From Metallyticus violacea (lineage: Eukaryota > Arthropoda > Insecta > Mantodea > Metallyticidae), in the NCBI GenBank assembly GCA_030762175.1, contig CM060840.1, forward strand, positions 43,592,001-43,656,000: 64,000 bases of DNA. Direction: 5' to 3'. The notes under the pieces were generated by a model, which did no database searches, was not told the origin of the DNA, and was given only the letters and a program-made list of their open reading frames with translations. This document shows, in pieces, positions 62,288-64,000 of this stretch. A program made the position numbers and the translations under genes. Numbering within the stretch: the stretch's first letter is position 1; each line of letters begins with the position of its first letter.

Positions 62288-62604
62288 TAAAAGGAAACTT
62301 TTTTTTTTATTGATTTACGAGTGTTCTTTAACAACCCAGGTCAAAAGCGTCCCATTCAATTCTGGGCATGAAACAGCAGACAAATTTTGCTGAGATGATT
62401 CTTCTTTCAGACTTGAGGTTGCTTTTCGTGCCGTAAATGTACGACACGGGACCCACGGCCTTACTTCCCTTCCGATGGAAGCTATACTTAGGATTTTTAC
62501 GCCCGAAAAAATTCACCTATCCTGAACGGGTTTGAACCTGCGATCTTGGGTTTAGAAGGCAAGTATGGTTGCCAATACACCATCAAGACCGACTAAAAGG
62601 AAAC
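62288..62604 (-). repeat. SINE-A with perfect 11-bp target-site duplication
   Basis: TAAAAGGAAAC occurs at 62288-62298 and 62594-62604, flanking the SINE at 62299-62593. On the minus strand it starts GTCGGTCTTGATGGTG, has a B-box-like CGCAGGTTCAAACCCG, then TTTTTTCGGGCGTAAAAATC, the CGTGTCGTACATTTACGGCA block, and ends with TTAAAGAACACTCGTAAATC and a poly(A) tail. The A box carries substitutions compared with the 34.0-kb copy (GATGGTGTATTGG). The open frames across it are not genes. Confidence 0.95.
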
Positions 62605-62640
62605 GTGGAGGTTGTTAAAGACGTAAAGTCATTTACTGAA

Positions 62641-62664
62641 ATATATATATATATACATATATAT
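62641..62664. repeat. (AT)n microsatellite
   Basis: Twenty-four bases of AT repeat with one C interruption. Confidence 0.9.
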
Positions 62665-62841
62665 GGCTTTTTGTATATTTATAATTATAATTATTAATTT
62701 GTTATTAACTAGATTACCTACGCAATTACATCTTCTTGCAATTTATATATTCGAAAGCGGATCTGATTTTAGTGCTCAGAAAAATTTGGAACAAATTGGA
62801 ATAAGTGAGGTATGTTACGAGAGGAACAAATTGCTAAAGGG

Positions 62842-63152
62842 TTTTTTTTTTTTTTTTTTTTTTTTGAGTAGTGTTTAACGCCCGTTTTCACTACTGAGGC
62901 ACCACAGGCGGTGGACACTGATGATACATGAAATGAAATGATATATTCGGAAAGGATTTTTTTTTTTTTTTAAGGAAGGCAGCGTTCCAGGCCTAAGTTT
63001 AGGTACCTCCCCGGCATTTGCCAGTTATGAAGACTGAGGAAAACCTGGAAAAAACCCCAGTCAGGGAGGACGGTCCTGGCGGGATTCGAACCGCGGACCT
63101 CCCGCTCACGAGTCCGTGCCTTAACGACCTCGGCCACCCGTGGCGGTGGGGT
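62842..63152 (-). repeat. SINE-B, full-length copy with long A-tail
   Basis: On the minus strand the head reads GGTGGCCGAGGTCGTTAAGG (A box, type II tRNA-like) and GCGGTTCGAATCCCGCC (B box, about 63081-63097). The body has GGTTTTCCTCAGTCTTCATA, AAATGCCGGGGAGGTACC and CTGGAACGCTGCCTTCCTTA, then an internal A-run (62957-62972), and the 3' end GTGAAAACGGGCGTTAAACA with CTACTC and about 24 A. The terminal A-run shows insertion by a LINE-type reverse transcriptase. Flanking GGGTTTTT-like sequences may be the target duplication but merge with the tail. The antisense frame 62999-63280 is a shadow. Confidence 0.92.
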
Positions 63153-63399
63153 TTTTGTTGAGAAGCAAACACAGAATTGAGGTTATGAAAAAGAAAGAAA
63201 CGTACAGAGATTGAATTTTCCTCGTATATATATTTGAATTTTGTGATAAATTGGCAAGAGAAAAGTTTGCATAAAGTCACGAAAAATACAGCGGGATAAG
63301 AGGGAGATAATATTTAATATATTATATTACTATAATATAATAATTAAAAATTGGGAAAATTTGCCACTAGGTTACTAAGAAAAAATCTAAATAAAATAT

Positions 63400-64000
63400 A
63401 AGGATTGTTCAAAAGAAACCTAGACAAAGCTGCCAACATTGCAAATAGTCGATGGAGGGGCCAAGAGATGGCAGCAACAACATAATTTGTAATCCGTTGT
63501 AATAGCACAGAATGTGTTCTGTCTCAGTAGAGGTCTGCTAAGTACAAGAGACAGTTAAAGCAACAGTTGTATGTAATGGATGCGCACAACGGAATACAAT
63601 GGGCCGTGATTTAATTCTTGCAATAATCAATGCTATACATTACTGCGACACCTTACAGAACCTCCGAAGGGCCATTAAAAACAAGGACCGAGAAAACTGC
63701 CACGAGGTGTGCTCACGCTCCATGATAACGCACGCCCACACACTGTCAACACAACAATGGACGCAGTGCGTCGTTTTTGCTGGGGCCTTATGCATCGCCC
63801 ACCTTACAGCCCAGATCTCTCCCTTTGCAATTATCACGTGTTTGATCCGTTGAAGAAGGCCCTGGAGGGTAAGCGCCCACCACAGATCAAGCAATTCGTG
63901 ATGGGAAAAGCGGTTTCACGGGCAACCAGCATTCTTCTTCGCGAGGGTATAGAGAAACTTGTTCAGCGACGGAACAGTTGCCTGAACGATGGATGTGATT
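63400..64000 (+). mobile_element. Mariner-type element, internally deleted, cut by window end
   Basis: The left end begins near 63400 with GGATTGTTCAAAAGAAACCT, resembling the terminal repeat of mariner-type elements. It is followed by a 5' untranslated-like stretch and then jumps to the C-terminal half of a transposase. The right end lies beyond the window, so length and flanking TA cannot be checked. Confidence 0.65.
63616..64000 (+). pseudogene. Mariner-type transposase, C-terminal half (partial)
   Basis: The frame reads INAIHYCDTLQNLRRAIKNK, matching the block that usually precedes the second catalytic Asp. After a frameshift near 63700 it reads GVLTLHDNARPHTVNTTMD, RPPYSPDLSLCNYHVFDP, LKKALEGKRPP, and LREGIEKLVQRRNSCLNDGC up to the window end. 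HDN and SPDL are intact, but the third catalytic position reads Asn (LCNYH where LxPxDYH is usual). The DNA-binding domains and the first Asp are absent. It is therefore non-functional on three counts. It differs from the mariner at 59.3-60.6 kb. Confidence 0.85.

Noticed and set aside
62999..63280. 93-codon antisense ORF
   Set aside because: It reads through the body and head of the SINE-B copy.
1..64000. CRISPR array, operon, prophage or other bacterial system
   Set aside because: The composition, tRNA-derived SINEs, mariner elements and a Toll receptor show animal nuclear DNA; no regularly spaced repeats or bacterial gene clusters are present.

Overview
This window looks like nuclear DNA of an insect. 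It is AT-rich and gene-poor, with many microsatellites and homopolymer runs. Its one recognisable host gene is an arthropod Toll-family receptor, and several families of tRNA-derived SINEs and Tc1/mariner-superfamily DNA transposons surround it. The large intergenic spaces and the SINE load would suit a big-genome polyneopteran such as a cockroach, termite or stick insect, but that is inference; nothing here fixes the species.

Layout. Bases 1-6160 are AT-rich non-coding DNA with one old SINE relic and a 36-nt stub of a second SINE inside a target-site duplication. Bases 6160-6930 are a GC- and CpG-rich block, the presumed promoter and 5' leader, with two short upstream ORFs. Bases 6931-10815 are an uninterrupted 1294-codon ORF for a Toll-8/Tollo-type receptor: signal peptide, two leucine-rich-repeat blocks with cysteine caps, one membrane segment, a TIR domain and a His/Asn-rich tail. 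Polyadenylation signals follow. Apart from the small stub at 2.1 kb I recognise no mobile element between 2.15 and 16.4 kb.

From 16.4 kb to the end mobile-element debris becomes common. Four SINE families are named A-D here for convenience. A: 1.5, 24.1, 34.0, 52.6, 55.0 and 62.3 kb. B: 2.1, 16.4, 38.8 and 62.9 kb. C: an inverted pair at 50.4-50.7 kb. D: 46.05-46.32 kb. The DNA transposons are a 673-bp element with long inverted repeats and TA flanks (28.15 kb), a decayed mariner (34.6-35.6 kb), a 675-bp element whose transposase catalytic core is deleted (39.14 kb), a Tc1/mariner fragment (40.6 kb), a complete but inactivated 1318-bp mariner (59.26-60.58 kb), and another mariner-type copy cut by the window edge (63.4-64.0 kb). 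Weaker relics are noted at 36.7, 57.3-58.4 and 61.5 kb.

The genes do not form a pathway. The receptor is the only functional host gene I can support; the transposons are all broken, and the SINEs depend on proteins made elsewhere. I found no wholly new system. The best leads are the inverted SINE-C pair, the 673-bp GC-ended element, the core-deleted transposon, the tandem upstream ORFs on the Toll gene, and two CpG-dense patches in otherwise AT-rich desert.
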